This document shows, in pieces, positions 36,743 through 52,682 of a stretch of 64,000 nucleotides of DNA (its first letter is position 1; every line of letters starts with the position of its first letter). The position numbers and the translations under genes are program-made. The stretch comes from Ichthyophthirius multifiliis (lineage: Eukaryota; Ciliophora; Oligohymenophorea; Hymenostomatida), in the NCBI RefSeq assembly GCF_000220395.1, contig NW_004086448.1:1-64000 (forward strand). The letters are read 5' to 3'. Under the pieces are notes generated by a model that saw only the letters and a list, made by a program, of their open reading frames with translations, was not told the DNA's origin and ran no database searches.

Positions 36743-39316
36743 AACTAATTTGTATTTTTTAAATAAATTATTAAATTGTTTTATTTAACTTTTTATTTAA
36801 AAATTTATAGGTTTAATTAGATCTTATAAATAGTTATTGATTTTCATACAATGGGCGAACTATGTGAAAATAATTTAGTTAAAGTATAAACTTTAAGACT
36901 TGATATAAGCAGAATAAAATAATTTTAATTAACTAGAGCTCGTGAAATAATAAAATAAAAGAAAATGATTATTAATATGTAAAAAACATACGAAATCCTA
37001 TATTATTTGAAACAATTAAATAATAATAATTAATAATAAGAAATTTAAGATAAATTAACAATATTAAAATAAAAAAATAACGGATAAATACTACCTATAT
37101 TAAATAAATTAAAAATATACAAAATAGTACAAGATAAAGTCGAAATTCAGCATAAGAAATAAATCTAAGAATTTTACTCCGAATTTATTGATAAATCGAA
37201 AGCTTATTTACAAGAGAATTTGAATTTTTAAATAATTAAAAAAAAAACGATAATAATAGAACAATAAAGCTTAGAATTATCAAATAGTATAGCAAACTAT
37301 AGCCAAGATTTTGCTTATGAAGAGGAAACTATTGACGAATCTTTAATGGAATTTCCATGGACTTTTAAAGAAATACATATAAATAAAAGTATTGAAATAA
37401 ATATTTCTTCTTTATTTATGAAAAACTAACTTGGAAAAAATTACGAGCCTATGAAATTAGAAGTTTTTAAAATTAATATTATCAATGATTTGTAAAAATT
37501 CTGGGATAAAATTGTTTCCGAATTTAAAGCTTACTGTATTGAATTGTATAAAAAAAATAATTAAACTATTCTAAAAGAAGAAGATTTTTTAAAATAAATT
37601 AATTTTATACTTTTACTTTAGTTTATAAATTTATTCTAAAATATCTTCAAATTATATTTAATTAAAGCACTTACTTTAATATCTACGCTTAAAAATTAGA
37701 TCCTTTAAGAATAAAATAATGATTTTGATTCAATAATCCCTATATTATGTAAATTAACCCATTTATAAATTGAACTTATTAAGTTTTGTTCAAATAAAAT
37801 TTTTTAGTTATTTCAATATATCTTAAATCCTTAAGACTAATACATAATAAGTATAATCGTACTTTCGAATAATATTTTTGATTATTGGATAAATTAGTTT
37901 GAGAAAGATTAATTTAATAAATATGTTTTAATTCCCGAAAATCCTAATTTAAATGAAGTTATAGAAATATAAAAAGGCTTTAATTGCCAGTTATTTGAAA
38001 TCGAAAAAATAAAATTCTAGAAATAATTGGTTGACGATTTTCATAAAAAATAGCTATCGATACTTGAAGCTACTTTAGATAATGATAATTGGCTTGTTTA
38101 TAATATTTCATATAAAAATTATTCTATTATTGACTATTTTTTTTTAACTAAGGTAAAGCCTTTATTATTTTTTAAAAAAATATGTTTAATTCAATTTTAA
38201 TATAAAAAAAAGTAAGAAATCGAAATTTATAATTAAAGTAGTGATGAAAATGAAGGAGAATTAACTACAAGTAGTATACTTACAAATAATTAATCATAAA
38301 AATCTTTAAAAATGAATAAAAGGATACAAAGAAATTATAAAATAATAGGAAATGTATTATATTAAGAAGATTAATAAAAGTATGTTTTTACTAAAGGATT
38401 TATTTAATTTTTGAAACAAATATTACAATTTAGAAATATTATTATTAATCTATATGAAAATACACTTAAGTAATATTCAGTTGATTTATTATTTAAAATT
38501 ATTACTTTTTTTAATAATTTTTCTAAAGAATTTATTGTATAAGCAAAAGGACTTAAAAAAGAATAAATGAACAATAAAATTACAGTAAAAAACTTAAGTA
38601 TATCCTCATTAAACCTTTAATTTTTAAAAAAAATAATTCGAAATATTTCCACTAAATTATTATAAGAAGTTGAACTTTAAGACGATTTCTATATAACTAA
38701 TTAATCTAATGAATTGATAAATTAAATATAAGGTCATATTGATTAAATTTTTAAAATTATAGTTAATATTGTCAAAGATATACTTAATAAATATTAATAA
38801 GCAGTTTAAAATATTCAATGGAAAGAAAAATCTGCCTAACTTAATGTTCCATTAAAATAAACTATTATTGCTATTGATAATATAAGAAATATGTATAATG
38901 TAATTGAAGATTTATTAAATTAAAATGAAATAAATAAATTATTTGAAAATATTATTTAAAGTATTAATTATTATATGCTTGAACCTTTTATAAAAATGTA
39001 TGAAGAATACAAAGATATATATATTGTTTCTAAAAGAGTTTCTGAAGAAGTATTATATATTGCTGATGAAATTTGCGAAATTAAAATCTTTCCTAATCTT
39101 TCTAATTTCGATACTTTAGTTTAAAAAGTTTAAATAATCAATCCTTAATTTATTGCATAAAAAGATTTAATAAAAAGTTATTTTTAATTAAATTTACAAA
39201 GTAAAGATTATAATAAGGAATAACAATAAATTGATGATAATTTAAATATGGATATTGTATGTAAAAAAACTGTAAGTTATTTTGATCATCAAGTCAATTC
39301 TAATAATTAAAATTGA
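36005..39316 (+). CDS. VPS54: VPS54, GARP tethering complex subunit
   Basis: Two exons, 36005-36636 and 36811-39316, joined at phase 2 over a 174-nt intron that contains a TA repeat; 1045 aa. The N-terminal part has IPGLFPRKPSQ, then VPIYFFNEDDFKCDFF, equivalent to the VPEFFF..DF motif of Vps54, and NEYLDSVELNLF like the LD.VE..L segment. A long helical rod follows, with ELCENNLVKVQTLRLDI. The C-terminal half (RNIIINLYENTL, ITVKNLSISSLNL, EEYKDIYIVSKRVS) fits the Vps54 C-terminal helical bundle. GARP tethers endosome-derived vesicles at the trans-Golgi with Vps51/52/53. Identity rests on the N-terminal motif and the overall length. Confidence 0.75.
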
Positions 39317-39480
39317 AAATAATGAAATAAATATATTTTGCATATATGTTTTTTTTTTTTTTTCTATTATAATTTTTTTTTTTTTTTTTTTTTTTTTCTT
39401 AAATTTAATTTTTATTAATTTTTTTTTTAAAAAAATAAAATAAAATCTAATATTAAAATACAAAAAAAATAATAAATAAA

Positions 39481-41641
<2,161 letters not shown>

Positions 41642-42321
41642 TTTTTATTTGTATGAATTATTAATTTTATTATAAAAGATATTTTTTATTTTTTATTTAT
41701 GTAAATGAATTAAATATTATATAAATTAATTATTTTTTATAATTTTAAGATTAAATTTAATAAAATTACTTCATTTAATAAAAAAAAAAATTCACAGTAT
41801 TTTAATTTTTGTAATTTTTTAATTCTAAAAAAATATTTATAGATTTTTTTCAAAGCAAACAATATTTTTTTCTTAACTAAAATATAAGATTTTAAAATAA
41901 ACAAAATATTTAATTTTTATTATTAAAAATTATCAAAATAAAATATTTATTTTTTATTTTGAGTAATCTTAACAAAAATTATGTAAATATTAATAACAAA
42001 TAATTAATAAAAATTAAATAATATGATGTATTTTCAAAAAAATTATTAACTTGTATAAGCTTTAAAAAATAAAATAATTTTTTTTTTTTAATATTAACTC
42101 CATATTAATATTTTAATGATGATATCCTTTTTTTTAATAAAAAAAATGATAATAATATAAAAATTATTTTGTTATATAAATAAATATATATATAAAAAAA
42201 AAATTAATAAGAAATATAAATTTTTAATAAATAAATACTTTTATTTAATAATTTTTTTTTTTTTTAGGATATATTTTTTACATATTAATAATAAAAATAA
42301 AAATAAAGAAATAATATATAA
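41642..42321. other. Divergent intergenic region
   Basis: 680 bp of A/T-rich sequence between the starts of the fusion gene (minus) and the COG1-like gene (plus), presumably holding both promoters. No motif identified. Confidence 0.55.
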
Positions 42322-43580
42322 ATGAGTAATAGTAAAATAGAATTAATAAATGAGGATTTATTAACATAAGATCCTCTTTTATTATCTCAATAATTTTTCG
42401 AAAACATGAACTATTAACAAATATAATAAACATTAGAAGAAATATAACAATTAACAAAGAAAAAAAATCTATAACTAAAAAATATATTTAGTGGAAATTA
42501 TTTAGAATTGTTAAATTGTAGTGATTTATTATTAAGTATAAACGAATATTCAAAAAATATATCAGATTTATCAGCTAAACCAGCCCATTTTTTACAATAA
42601 ATTTTCGATTTAAAAGAAAATAAGAACTCAGAATTATTACACTAATAGGATAGTATGAGAAGGATTTCATCATCTTAAATAAAGCCGATAGAAAATACAT
42701 TAAAAAACATTCAATTATTTATCGATAAAGCGTTAAAGAAAATCAATAAATAAATTTTTAAATGCCAAATATTTTCAATTGGTATGAAATAAGCAATTTA
42801 ACTAAAAAAAATTTTAAATAATACTAAATAAAGCCTTTCATAATAATAGTATTTAAGTAAATATTTTAATTATTAAATAAATTAATTTTATAATAGAATA
42901 TTTTTAATAAAATGAACTTTTTATTGATGAATTGTGTTTAGAAATTTTCGAATAAACTCTAAATAATCATATAATATAATAAAACTTAGAAATATATACT
43001 GAAAAAAATGATTAAGAAAAGATTTGGGGACTTTTAGATGCCATATGTTCTATTTTTTTATATTTAAATGAATTCAATTCTCAAGAAGACTTCGAAAATT
43101 TAAAAGAAATACATTATTTCGAAAAATTTAATATATAATTTTAATATTTAAAAGGAGAAAATTAAGAAATATAAGAAATTTTAATGGAAAGTTTAAATAT
43201 TATTTAAGAAATAAAATTAAAAAACTTAGAAAAAAATTCAAATATATGTATATTCATGAATTATTTTAAAGATTTTTATTTATTAGTAAAATTTATGAAA
43301 GAAGACATTTAATATGATAAATTTATTTCTATTTTAGAAAAACTGTTAATTTCAATTAATGACTAATCAAATTTTCTTTCTTTCTTTGAAATAAACAATA
43401 TTAAACAATTATATGAAGAATAATGTGAAAAACAATAAGAAATAAATTTAAAATATTAATAAAATTTACTAAAATTAATATAAAATTTATATATAAATTA
43501 GTTTGCATAAATAAGTGTTATTGTAAAAACAATGCTAATTCATTAAGATGAAGAATAAAATCGTTATTTTAATCAGTAAA

Positions 43581-43631
<51 letters not shown>

Positions 43632-45169
43632 TTTATTTTTATTTATATATGTTTTATTAATTAAAAGTTCTTTTTTTTAAAAAATGATTTTTGAAGAAAA
43701 AAATATTAATATGATTGAAGAAATAAAAAATGTTCTTGATTAAATATACGATTAAAATCATTAATATTAACGAAAAGATTTAAAACAAACTATTATTGAA
43801 ATTTGGGAAGAATTTTATCAAGATGAAATTAAAAAGTGTATTTTGGGAATAAAAATACATGAAATGATCTAAAATTTATAAAATTAAATTATTTTTAAAA
43901 GCGAAAGTTTAAACCTAGAATTTTAAAAATACAATATAATTAAATATTAAGAAAACTTGTAAAGAGAATATGATATTATATCTTAAAAAGTTAGTATTTT
44001 CAGCTCTAAAATGTAACTTATTTTCGGATTTGATGAAAAATTAGACATAGCTTATAATTTGTAGTCTATGTTAATTTGTTTATATGAAAATATAACTATT
44101 TTAATAAAAAATTACGAATAGTCTTTATTTTAAATGTGGGAATAATATGAAAACAATGCTTCTTTTGATTTATTAAAAACATTTATTATATTTTTATTTT
44201 TACATAATTATTTAATTGAATAATTGGAAAAATCAAAGTAAAATATATAAAATAAATATATATTATAATATTTTAAAAAAAGAATAAGAGAAAATGCATA
44301 TATAGAATGGGATAAAGAAAACTTTTTTGAAATTTAACTATATATTTAGGATAGAATTTAATTAATTTCAGACGAGTTGTTAAGTTAATTAGAAAAAAAC
44401 ATAATTTATTATCTTATGAAGAATTTTTCTCTATTTATTTATATGAATTGGATGATTTCTTACATAATTTTATTGAAAATTAAGACAAAAAATAAATTTA
44501 AATTTGCAAAAATATGATATTGTCAATTTTCGAAGCATTATAAAATTAAAAAAATGAAAAAATTATTAAAAAAATTAAAATAGACACACAAGATATGGGA
44601 TTAATTAATATTTGTTATATTTTGAATAATTAATTTTATTTAGAAAAAAGAGAGTTTTTAGAAAAATAATAAATAAAAGACAGAATTAAAATAAATAATA
44701 ATTTAAAAAAAGAATTTAAAGAAAAATAAACTTAATAAAGTGAAATGATTTCTTAAAAATATGCTAATTTTATTGTTTTATAGGAATATTTTTAATTTGT
44801 TTAAGATAATGTAAAGAAACAAAATATAAACATAAACATAAATGAAAGTTAAAAAACAACAATTGTACAATAAGTTAACTAATCTAATTTAACAAATAAA
44901 ATTGTTGGAAATGTAAACAATAAAAATATTTTTTAAAATAAACAACTAATATATTAAAAATTAATTATTTAAATAAAAAAAAAAAATATACATATAAATA
45001 TTTATAAATAAATATATATATATATATAAATATAATATAATAATATAATATTTTTATATTTATACATATAAATATTTTTTATATTTTTTTTAATAAGGTA
45101 TCTTATAAAATATAAGGATTAAGAGGAATTACTGGTGGTTTATTAAAAAACTTTACTGGAAAAAGTTGA
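42322..45169 (+). CDS. COG1-like Golgi tethering subunit
   Basis: At least four exons. Introns are visible near 42857-42895, at about 43582-43668 (with a long TA repeat) and at about 44960-45097. The N-terminal block has a helix with QTLEEIQQLTKKKNLQLK followed by NYLELLNCSDLLLSINEYS. This matches the COG1/Vps51-type pattern in which a leading coiled coil is followed by Y-(x)-LL-(x2)-SD-(x)-I and a Met/Ile-rich helix. The rest is a long helical rod; the end GLRGITGGLLKNF resembles short amphipathic tails of CATCHR tethers. It would act in retrograde intra-Golgi traffic. One frame break lies in a 7-A run at about 44393-44400. Other CATCHR subunits cannot be excluded, but with VPS54 nearby the window carries two such tethers. 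Confidence 0.5.
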
Positions 45170-45307
45170 AATACAATAAATAATTATTATTTTTTTTATA
45201 ATTAAATAAAATTAATAATTTTTTTTTTTTATAATTCATTTATTTTTATTTTTTATAATCATATTTAATTAAAAATAATATATATATTATAATATAAAAA
45301 TATTATT

Positions 45308-48300
45308 TCAATAAAATTCTTCATCATCATCATCTTCATCATCTTCTTAATATACAATTTTTTTTCTGTTTCTTTAAGTTCTTGTTGTTTATTAATTTTT
45401 TAGTTTTTCTTTTTTATTATCTTCATCCTTTATAGGTGTCTCAATTATTTATTTATCTTTATTTTATCCTCTTTTTTTATTATTTTTAATAATATTTAAT
45501 TTATCTCCATTATCATTTTCATTATTAATTTTTATTTTCTTTATTGTTTTATCTTTAATATCATTTTTTTCTATTTAATCTTTCTTTACCGTTTTTTGTT
45601 TTGTTTCAAATATCTCATCTTTTAATAAATTTTTAACTTCATCAAATAAATCATCACTATCAGAAATGATTTTTCTTTTACAATTAAACATTTTATTATT
45701 TTTAATTTCCTTCTTTTTATCACTTTCTATAACTTTTGTTGTTTTTTTTTTTACTGATTTAACTTCTTATTTATCTTCATCTTAATTCATATTTTCTTTT
45801 TTTGAACTTTCCAATTTTTATTAAAATTATCTAATTTTTATTCTTTCTTCTAATGGTAATTCGTAATTTTCCTTAAGATTAATACTTTTTAAATCAAAAA
45901 CTTAATTTTCAGGAGTTTTAGTACTATTAAAGTTTACCAAATATTTATCTAAAGTACTTTATAAGTTATCTTATTTTTTTAAAATTTCCTACTATTATGA
46001 TTTTTATTCTTATTATTATTTCTATAATTCTAATTTTTATTCTTATTCTTATTAATTATTTTGTTTGGTTTTTATTTCTTTCGGTTTTTATTTTTCTTAT
46101 TTTTAAATAACAAATTCATCTTCGTCTTCTTCTTCCATTTCATCCTCATTATAATTTTTTTTAATATTTTTTCTTTAAGTTTATTATTATTTTTATTAAT
46201 TCTATTTTTATTTATTTTTAAATTCAAAATCCAAATCATCACCATCTTTTTTATTTTTCTTTTTTCCATTTTTACTTGTTATTTTTTTAAATCTTTCCTA
46301 TTTCTCAATATCTTCGTTTTCTTCAATTTCATTTAAAACATTAACAAACTCATTTAAATCATCTTTCCATATATCCTTAACATCTTTTTTTAATATTTCT
46401 GCTAATTCCTTTTCCTTTTATTCACATTAATTTTTAATTTCTTCTATTTTCTCATAACTTAAATTCCAAATAGGCATTTATAATAAATAATTAAATTCTT
46501 TGAAAGTAGTTTCTTCTTCTTAAAATTCAGAATTTTCCTCATCTTGGTTTAACTTTTCGTTTAAAAACTTATTACTTTATTTAATTTTTGGCATATTTCT
46601 CATTTCCACAAATCTCAAAGCAACTAATTATTTTAAAATTTCTTTTTTTTTTGTATTTTTAATATCCAATTTCTCCTCAATAACCGACAAAATAAACCTT
46701 TTTTTATTATTAAGAATTTCCAAATCCCTCAAAATTTTTGATGCAAGAAATTCTTTTCTTTACTTATATAAATCTAGTCTTAATTTATAAAAATCCTCCA
46801 TTATTTCCTATATGTTATTATATTTAACAATTTTCCCTTCATGATTAAATAAAACCATATTACTAGTAGATATAGAGCTAACTAATTTAAAATATTTATC
46901 AAGTCCTCCTTCTTTTAAAATTTTATCTAACATTCCATTTACCATTTTTACTTCAAACCTAACATTATTTCCTGTGTGATATTCTTTAATGTCTTCAATT
47001 TCCTATTCTTTATCTTTAGAACTTTCCATTTTTTCTTCCAAAAAGTTCTTGAAATCTCTTGTCCATTTCTTAATAGGTAACTCAGTAATTTCAACTAAAT
47101 TTTCCCCAATAATACTTGCTCTACCTTTTACATTATATTAACCTTTATCATTATTTTCGATTTCACCTTAATAACCCTTTTTTTAAATAAAAAAATAAAT
47201 AAAAAAAAATAAAAAAAAATACCTTGTACCAAGGAATTAATTATTCCCAATTTTCTCCTTCCATTCTTTTTTAAATCGACTAAACGATTTCCCTCGGATT
47301 ATATTAAGGAATACTTGTAGACCATCCAGTTCCTATTCCTTCCGCTCCATTAACAAGTACCATTGGAATAATAGGCAAATAATACTTCGGTTCAACCAAA
47401 TATCCATCATCTTCTAAATACTAAAGAATATAATCATCATTTTAAGGAAAAATGACTCTAGTAATTTTATTTAAATTAGTATGTATGTATCTTGCTGAAG
47501 CAGCTTCTTTACCCCCCATATTTCTAGAACCAAACTAACCTATAGGCATAAGAAGATTAATATTATTCGACCCTACGAAATTCTATGCCATTCCCGTAAT
47601 AGTTTAAGCCAGAGACTATTCTCCGTGATGATAAGCTGAGTGTTCTGCCACATATCCCGAAAGTTAAGCAACTTTAATTTCTTATTTAAGATTTCTTTTA
47701 AAGCAAGCAAACAGAATTTTTCTTTACCCAGTTTTCAATCCATCACATATATTAGGAATAGATCTTGCATTATCTGAAATAGAGAAATTAATTAACTCCT
47801 TATGTACAAAATCTTTATATCTTAAATTCTTCTAAGTATGATCTACATTATCATCTTCATTAAAAGCATTTAGCCATTCTTTTCTTGCATCAGCTTTTTT
47901 TTTATTAAATGCCAAATCGATACTTTCTTCATCTTCATCATTTAAATATGTAAAGCTTATCATATGTTTTTCCACATTCTAAAAATATTCCCTAGCTTCC
48001 ATATCTGTTGATGTACCTAACCCTTTATAGTATTTAGTCTTCCATTAATTACTATTATCTCCTAATGAGTTTTTCCATTTCTTGAAGTCATGTAAGCTAA
48101 AAAAAGACAAACTTTATTCCCCTTTCCTTACTTTTACAATAGGAGTCACAAATTCCTTCAAAAACCCTTTCATTTCAAATAAACTAGGCCAAAAATTCTA
48201 TATAAAATTAATAAATAAACCCTTTATATGTGACCCATCATGATCCTAATCTGCCATAATAGCAATAGACCCATATCTAAGAGATTTTGTGTTCTCATAT

Positions 48301-49898
48301 TTAGCTCCAAGCTTAAGTCCCATAATTTTAATTATATTCTGAATTTCTTAATTTTCAGTTATTTATTTAACTGAAGCTTCCCTCACATTAAGCATCTTTC
48401 CTTTCAAAGGGAAAACACCAAATTTATCTCTTCCAACGACTTCAATTCCACTCATCGCAAGTGCTTTTGCTGAGTCTCCTTCTGTAACAAATAAAGTACA
48501 TTAATCTCCAAGTCTTGTTCCTGCATCATTTGCATCTTCAAGCTTTGGAATTCCTAAAAGTCTGCTTTGTTTGTTTGACGAAAGCGCTTTTTTCATTTTT
48601 GCTTGTTCTTTGGCTTTTATTTATACTAAAATATTTTCCAAAATTCCTGTTTTTAAATAATCTTTTAAAAACTTTTCTGATACAATGCATTATGAACCAA
48701 AATCTTATTACTTTAAAGTTAATGTTTCTTTAGTTTATGAATCAAAAGAAGGATTTTCAATTAATGCGTTTATAAATATCCATATATGATTTTTTATCTA
48801 AAATTGTTTTATATTGGATGAACCTTTTTGTTTGCTTTTAAGTTTTTCTAAAAGCCTTTCACATAACTAATCAGTAATATAATTAACATGGGTACCTCCT
48901 TTAGTTGTACATATAGAATTTACAAAAGAAACTTGTTAAAATTAACCTTCAGATACACTTGCTATTATTTCCCATCTTTCATTATTTGTATTTTTATTAT
49001 CAGCAACCTTATTTTTAATAAAAATTAAAAAACATTTTTTTTTTAATATTTAAATACCTTAATAATTTCCCTACTTTCATTATAATCTGAATTTTTTAAA
49101 TAGAAATCACAATACTCTGAAAAATTATTAATTTCTATTTTTTTTCCATTTAAAAATACACGAACAGAACCTCCAATTATACCTGCCATATCATAAACTC
49201 TTTTTTTCATTAAATCTAAAATATCATCATCTAGTTTTTGCATATGGAACCTTTTTAAATCAGGTTCAAAACTAATACGTGTATAATCAGCTTCTGTATA
49301 TTTCGTTATTTTAGGTTCTTCTCTTTCTTACATATTTTTTGACCATGTCATTGTAAGTTTTCTTTTATTAACAAAAAAAAAAAATAAACAAAATTTTTCT
49401 TTTTTATTACAATTTATTTTTTGAATCAGCAGTTTCTATACTAAATTTCTTAGAAAATATATTAGTTAATTTTGCACCATACCCATTTCTGCCTCCTGTT
49501 ACTTTCTTTTCATGATCATTATAATTTGAAGATGTAAGTAATTGTCCGAAAATCATTTCTGATACATAAACATTATATTATTTATGGATCTACACAGGTA
49601 TACTTGCTCCATCATTATATATCGAAATTATATTTTTTTCATTATCTATGGTCACATCTAATTTTTTCATTCTTTTATCTCTTTAATAATTATCGGAAGC
49701 GTTTACTAATATTTCATCAAATATTTTATATAAAGCGGGTACGTATGTAATATTTCTATTTTCAAAACTTTAACCATCTTTAGAAAGCACCCACAATTAT
49801 TAAGTTTATTGTTAGACAGAACCTACATAGGTATCTGGACGTAAAAGTATATGTTCAAGTTAAGTTTTTTTTTAATAAGTATGTTCTATAGAAGTCAT
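45308..49898 (-). CDS. TOP2: DNA topoisomerase II
   Basis: Multi-exon gene from ATG 49898 ([20 protein letters not shown]) to TGA 45308. GHKL ATPase motifs: [21 protein letters not shown] and [19 protein letters not shown] motifs: [27 protein letters not shown] and [14 protein letters not shown] with the metal-binding DxD. The catalytic Tyr lies in [12 protein letters not shown]. Introns are seen at about 49370-49418 and 49023-49051, and near 47165-47222. The C-terminal 350 residues are Lys/Asp/Glu-rich and poorly conserved, ending with an acidic tail, as usual for type IIA enzymes. It resolves replicated DNA and is needed for micronuclear mitosis and probably amitosis. All catalytic motifs seen are intact. 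Confidence 0.95.
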
Positions 49899-50988
49899 TT
49901 TTTTTTTTATAAATAGATATTTGCTTAATGAATTTAAAAATTTTTTTTAAATATATTTAAAGTAATTATAGTAATTAATTTCATAAAATTTTTAAAATTT
50001 TAAATATATGCGCAAATTAACTTAAATTAAATAACTATAACTTAATACGTAAAAATAATAAAATATAAGTATTTAATTATTTATTTTTAAATTTGCTAAT
50101 TAATTATTTTATATTAATGGTTTTATGCAGTCATATATGAAATAAAAAAAAAATTAATTAGTTCTCAATAAATATAAAATTTAATTTTTTTTTGATAAAT
50201 ATATATAAAAAGCTCATAATAAAAAATTATTAAAAAATCATTTTAAAAGGTTATAATTAAAATAATTATTAATTTTAATTTTTTTCTATATTCTGATAAA
50301 TGTTTAGCGCTTTTTTTTTATAAATAATCAATAAAAACATATTTAAATTAATTTTATAGATAATAACTAATTAAAAGCCTATATATATTAATTGTAAAAA
50401 GTATGTTTATAATCTAATAATATTGATTTTATTGAAAAATAAATAAAAAATTAATTTTTCTAAATTTCTAAATTAATTTTTTTTTTACCTTTATAACGCA
50501 TATACATAAATTAATCTTAGATAAAAATAAAAAAAAATCATTAAGTATAAAATTTAAAAAGCATTATTTTCATTTGTAGTTTATAAAATATTAGATGAAG
50601 AAAATTATATTAGTTATTTAATTAAAATAATAATTTTATTAAATATGTATAAATAAATAAAATAGAAAATTAATATTTTATAATCATATTCATTTACACA
50701 ATTTAATATGTCGTAGACCGTCTTTAATAATTTAAGTTTTTAAAAACATATATACAAACTTTTGTTTTGTTTAAAAACAAGTGAGAAAAAAATTAAAAAA
50801 AAAATTTAAAAATACAAAATAATTTATTATTTATTATTTATTATTTATTATTTATTTTTTCTATATATTGATAAAAGCACATAATTTTTTTTTTATCCTT
50901 ATTATTACAATTGTTTAATTATTATTTTCAACATAAATTAAAAATAATAAATAATAAAAATATATAGTTTAAATTTAATCAAATAAAA
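49899..50988. other. Divergent intergenic region
   Basis: About 1.1 kb of A/T-rich sequence between the starts of TOP2 and the methyltransferase gene. A short tandem of TTATTTA-like units lies at 50823-50858. No gene seen. Confidence 0.55.
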
Positions 50989-52310
50989 ATGCTTTCTAAA
51001 ATCTCAACATATTCTTATACAATGCCTTTGGGTCTATTACTTATAATGACAATATTTATATGGTTTCCTTTGATTATGTTTTCAAGTCCCTTAATATTCC
51101 TAATAGTATTTATTTTATTACAACTCATCTTAATAAAATATGTACAGTTTAAAAAATTATTTTTTTTTTTATTTTTTAAAAAAACTAATATTTAAATATA
51201 TATTGATACTATAATAAATAGATAAAAGAACAAATTGCCAATAAATTTATAATCCATAATTATATTTAATGCAAAAATTATTTACAAAACTTGGTTTTTG
51301 CTTTAATTACTTATTTGTAAGCAATAACATTAGAAAGTAATTACGGTTATGCTGTATTATCATAATAAGGAAAACTAACCTAAAATATAAAAAAAGAAGA
51401 CGAAATAAATAGATTTTCAATATAATTATACCATTATTTGATAACTAGTAAGTATAAAAATAATATAAAATATACTTTCTACATTATATGCTTGTATTAT
51501 AAAGTTAATTATTTTTTTAAAAAAATAAAAAAAGAATTCAATGAAGCGAAAAATTTAAAAGGATAGAAAGTTTTGGAAATAGGTTGTGGAAAGGGTATAG
51601 GATTAAACTATGTATATAACTATTTGGGACCAATATAGTGTGCTGGATATGAGAATAATAAAAGCTTAATATAATAATGCAAAAAATTAAATTAAAATAT
51701 TGATTTTAATTATGTAAACAAAATTATGTTATTTAAATTAAAACTATATATATATTTTTTATTAAAAATAAAATATATTAAAGGTTTAAAATTTAAATAA
51801 TTTCGAAAAATACTTATAATAAGAATATTTTGATTTATGTATTTCTATATAGAGAAGTAAATAATTTAACAACTTTGAATAATTTATAAATGAAATTTCT
51901 AAGGCTTTAAAACCTGAAGGATATTTATGTTTTGCCGATTTAAGAAAAAAATGTGAAGCTGAATAACTTAAATAATATTTCTAATAGCATAAAACATTTG
52001 TATGTTTATAAATAATAATTAATATCATTTTAATACTTTTTAAAAAAGGAGCTTATTAATTATGAAGATATAACAATAAATGTTAAACATAGTTTAACTT
52101 TATAAGAAAAGAAAAGCTATAATTTAACTTGTAAAATTATCTTCAAAAGTACATTATATAATAATATTTAAATTATATTTATTTATTTAGTTTTTAATCC
52201 TCTATTAAAAAAATTTAATATTTTTAGTAAATGTTAATTAATTGAAAAGTTTAATTAAAGAGAAATAGTTTATACTGCTTTTTTATTGTAAAAAAAAGAA
52301 AAATTGAAAA
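50989..52310 (+). CDS. SAM-dependent methyltransferase with N-terminal membrane segments
   Basis: Exons begin MLSKISTYSY and continue through two hydrophobic stretches (residues about 13-50). Introns are near 51144-51220, 51448-51538, 51715-51783 and 52002-52049. The catalytic domain contains the SAM-binding motif VLEIGCGKGIGLNYV, a helix-strand pair ending CAGYENN, a YFDLCISI strand and the post-motif segment ALKPEGYLCFADLR. The C-terminal part includes INYEDITINVK and LLKKF. It resembles the fatty-acid/phosphoethanolamine-type class I methyltransferases, but the substrate is not determinable. The true stop is unclear: the frame stays open to about 52727 without TGA, so the end given is where protein-like sequence stops. 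Confidence 0.7.
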
Positions 52311-52682
52311 AAATAAAAATATAATCAACTTATAAAATATTAAATATTTACTTGTTTTTCTTGAATATATTATTAAATTTATTTTCTTAAACAATATTAT
52401 TTTAGACTTAATTTTAAATAAAAATAAAATCATTTTTTTAATTGTTTTAAATAAATTAATAAACTTTTCACGTTTTTAACTAATTAATAAAAAATAATAT
52501 AAATTAATTTCATTTTTTACTTATATAATATTTTTTGTTTAATTCCTAAGTATCTTATATTAATAATTTTATATATTAAAAATTAATTTTAATTAGATAA
52601 TATTATATATATCAAAAAAAATAAAAAAAATATATGTATATAATTAAAAAAAAACTATAAATTATATTTATTTTATAAAAAA
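52311..52682. other. Convergent spacer
   Basis: A/T-rich sequence between the methyltransferase and RFC genes. The exact gene end on the left is uncertain. Confidence 0.5.

Noticed and set aside
46061-46336. 91-codon Phe/Leu-rich ORF on the plus strand
   Set aside because: It is the complement of the Lys/Asp/Glu-rich C-terminal domain of topoisomerase II.
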